Shown here: piece after piece, positions 14,562 to 15,826 of the stretch
How the letters are laid out: each line of letters begins with the position of its first letter
How positions within the stretch are numbered: the stretch's first letter is position 1
Origin: CAZWHE01 sp964633825
GTDB lineage: Bacteria; Planctomycetota; B15-G4; CAYZWU01
Length of the DNA stretch: 15,826 bases
Assembly (NCBI GenBank): GCA_964633825.1
Contig: CAZWHE010000094.1
Coordinates: forward strand, 1-15,826
Direction: 5' to 3'
Position numbers and translations under genes: made by a program
The notes under the pieces: generated by a model
What the model saw: only the letters and a program-made list of their open reading frames with translations
What the model was told of the DNA's origin: nothing
Databases searched by the model: none

Positions 14562-15826
14562 GGGAATCGCGTTTCAGCTTGCCGAGCAGGTCGAGCGATC
14601 GGCCCGCCACGACGATCGAGTGTCCGTATCGCCGCCGCAGGCTGTCGAGGGAGGAGCTGAGGTTTTCGAGCTTGGTCTTTTGCTCCTCGTCGAAGAGAGC
14701 GGCCTGGCGCCCGGTCGACGGCTGCGTGAAGCGGGAGAGGGTGACGCCGATCAAACGGACGCTCACCCGCCTCGTGAAAATCCTCTGCAGGAGGTCTTCC
14801 GCCGCCGCGAAGATCTCGTCGTCGAGAGCGGTGGGGTGCGGCAGGCTCAGCGCGGACGCCCGGCCGGTGGTTTGGGCGCTTCGGCCGGCGATTTCGGCCT
14901 CCCGGCCGGCGACTTCGGTCTCCCGACCGACGGTTTCGGTCTCCCGACCGACGGCTTCGGCCTTTTGGCCGACGGAGTCGGAGTAGCGGATGTGGACCCG
15001 GACCTTCCTCCCCTGAAGCCCGAGCTCGCGCATCGTGCGGGCCGCTCTCTCGGTGAGGTAGTAAAGCATCCCCCTGATCTCCCTCGGGTCGGCCGTCTCG
15101 CGGTGGAAAGTGGTTTCGCGGCTGATCGATTGGGGCATCTTTTTTTCATTGATGAGACCGCTGTCGCGGCCGCGGCTTCTCTCGTGAAGGACCAGGCCGT
15201 TCGCGCCGAAGAGGGCGCGGAGCGATTCGGGCGGCATGCGGCCCAGGCTCCCGACGGTGGTGATGTTGAGCATGTCGAGCACTTTCCGCGTGGCGTGCCC
15301 CACGCCCGGCAGCTTCTCCACGGGCAGGTTCCTGAGAAACTCCTCTTCCCTTCCCGCCTCGACGCGGGCCAGGCCGTCCGGCTTTGCCAGGCCGCCGGCG
15401 ATCTTGGCCATCATCCTGTTCGCGCCGATGCCGACCGTCACGGCGAGGCCGGCCTCCTTTTTGATCATCTCTTTCAGCCGCCTCCCCGCGTCCGCGGGCT
15501 CTCCCAGGAGGCGGTGCGTGCCGGTCAGGTCGCAGTAGGCCTCATCGAGGTAGGTCTCGACAGCCGGGGCGAACCGCCCGCAGAGAGAGAAGACCTTGTC
15601 GGCGAAGCAGCGGTAGACGGCGGCGTGCCCTTTCAGGACGATCGCCCCCGGGCAGAGGGCCTTCGCCCGGCTGATCGGCATGCCGGCGTGCAGGCCGCGG
15701 GCGCGCGCCTCGTAGGAGCAGCTCGCGATGACGCCGCTTCCCACGATCACGGGCTTTCCCCGGAGGCGCGGATTGCGGAGCTGTTCCACCGAGGCGAAGA
15801 ACGCGTCGATGTCGACATGCATGATG
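14524..15826 (-). CDS. dinB: DNA polymerase IV (Y-family), 5' end probably cut by the window edge
   Basis: This is a Y-family translesion polymerase, 432 residues counted from the ATG at 15822. The family usually has a few residues before HVDxDAFFASVE and the frame stays open to the window edge, so the true start is probably outside. Catalytic residues are present: Asp4 and Asp6 in HVDIDAFF, and Asp93-Glu94 in YLDEAYCDLTG. SYEARARGLHAGMP binds the incoming nucleotide in this family, and KLPGVGHATRKVLDMLNI is the thumb HhH. The little-finger domain starts near 229. Residues 283-323, after VHIRYSD, are an extra loop of heptads (VGRETE, VAGREAE) encoded by a 21-bp hairpin repeat. QAALF (373-377) fits the beta-clamp-binding motif, although about 55 residues follow it. 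This is an active Pol IV type rather than the catalytically dead ImuB. It overlaps dnaE2 by 38 bp in one operon. No LexA box can be judged, because the promoter is not in the window. Confidence 0.93.
   Translation of the reverse strand, partial: IMHVDIDAFFASVEQLRNPRLRGKPVIVGSGVIASCSYEARARGLHAGMPISRAKALCPGAIVLKGHAAVYRCFADKVFSLCGRFAPAVETYLDEAYCDLTGTHRLLGEPADAGRRLKEMIKKEAGLAVTVGIGANRMMAKIAGGLAKPDGLARVEAGREEEFLRNLPVEKLPGVGHATRKVLDMLNITTVGSLGRMPPESLRALFGANGLVLHERSRGRDSGLINEKKMPQSISRETTFHRETADPREIRGMLYYLTERAARTMRELGLQGRKVRVHIRYSDSVGQKAEAVGRETETVGRETEVAGREAEIAGRSAQTTGRASALSLPHPTALDDEIFAAAEDLLQRIFTRRVSVRLIGVTLSRFTQPSTGRQAALFDEEQKTKLENLSSSLDSLRRRYGHSIVVAGRSLDLLGKLKRDSHGYILRTPCLTK
14861..14972. repeat. 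21-bp hairpin repeat array inside dinB (4 clear hairpins)
   Basis: Four hairpins repeat at exactly 21 bp: CGGCC/GGCCG (14895-14908, loop TCCC), CGGTC/GACCG (14916-14929, TCCC), CGGTC/GACCG (14937-14950, TCCC) and CGGCC/GGCCG (14958-14971, TTTT). The last three extend to 6 bp with T-A. The C-to-T change in the left arm is matched by G-to-A in the right arm in both middle copies. Two degenerate units precede them from 14861. The array is read as (A/V/I/T)(V/A/T)GR(E/S)(T/A)E heptads. Confidence 0.88.

Noticed and set aside
14861..14972. The 21-bp repeats as a CRISPR array
   Set aside because: There are no unique spacers. Units are directly tandem, in frame with a polymerase gene, and no cas gene is in the window.
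1..15826. tRNA, rRNA or phage attachment sites
   Set aside because: No cloverleaf with a T-loop motif, no rRNA-like segment and no integrase or attachment repeat was seen.

Overview
The window looks like chromosomal DNA of an uncultured, GC-rich, probably Gram-negative bacterium. Several genes encode signal peptides followed by large extracellular beta-rich proteins, and the codon third positions are strongly GC-biased. I cannot assign a phylum from the sequence alone. The secreted-protein style (subtilases with FnIII-like modules and a shared C-terminal module) recalls Planctomycetes, Myxococcota and Acidobacteriota-type genomes, but that is only an impression.

Layout. (1) 1-1435: an IS1182-type insertion sequence with an intact DDE transposase, visibly less GC-rich than its surroundings. 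Its left end probably lies outside the window. (2) 1436-1850: non-coding, but full of structure: a terminator, a 103-nt imperfect palindrome and a 13-bp-armed hairpin after the protease gene. (3) 1851-7920: two divergently transcribed secreted subtilisin-family (S8) proteases around a 460-bp AT-rich control region. (4) 8015-9097: a secreted beta-propeller protein resembling SdiA-regulated / esterase-like-phytase proteins. A perfect 24-bp palindrome follows. (5) 9136-10536 (-) and 10631-11512 (+): a divergent pair, an ATP-grasp ligase-like protein and a DUF72 (YecE-like) protein. (6) 11385-15826 (-): a two-gene translesion-synthesis operon, dinB (Pol IV) followed by dnaE2 (error-prone PolIII alpha / ImuC), overlapping by 38 bp. 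The dinB 5' end is probably cut by the window edge.

How the genes work together. The proteases and the propeller protein form an exported set that probably acts on extracellular or periplasmic polymers. The DinB/DnaE2 pair fits a mutagenic DNA-damage-tolerance module, without a visible imuA. The ATP-grasp and DUF72 genes have no established role.

The most unusual signal is a family of 21-bp hairpin repeats embedded in frame in three genes (ATP-grasp, dnaE2, dinB). The hairpin arms vary in a compensating way from copy to copy. The same DNA unit is read in one frame in dinB and in another frame in the other two genes, and it always falls where the protein family has a surface loop. This looks like a protein-tolerated, DNA- or RNA-structured repeat that spreads at the nucleotide level.
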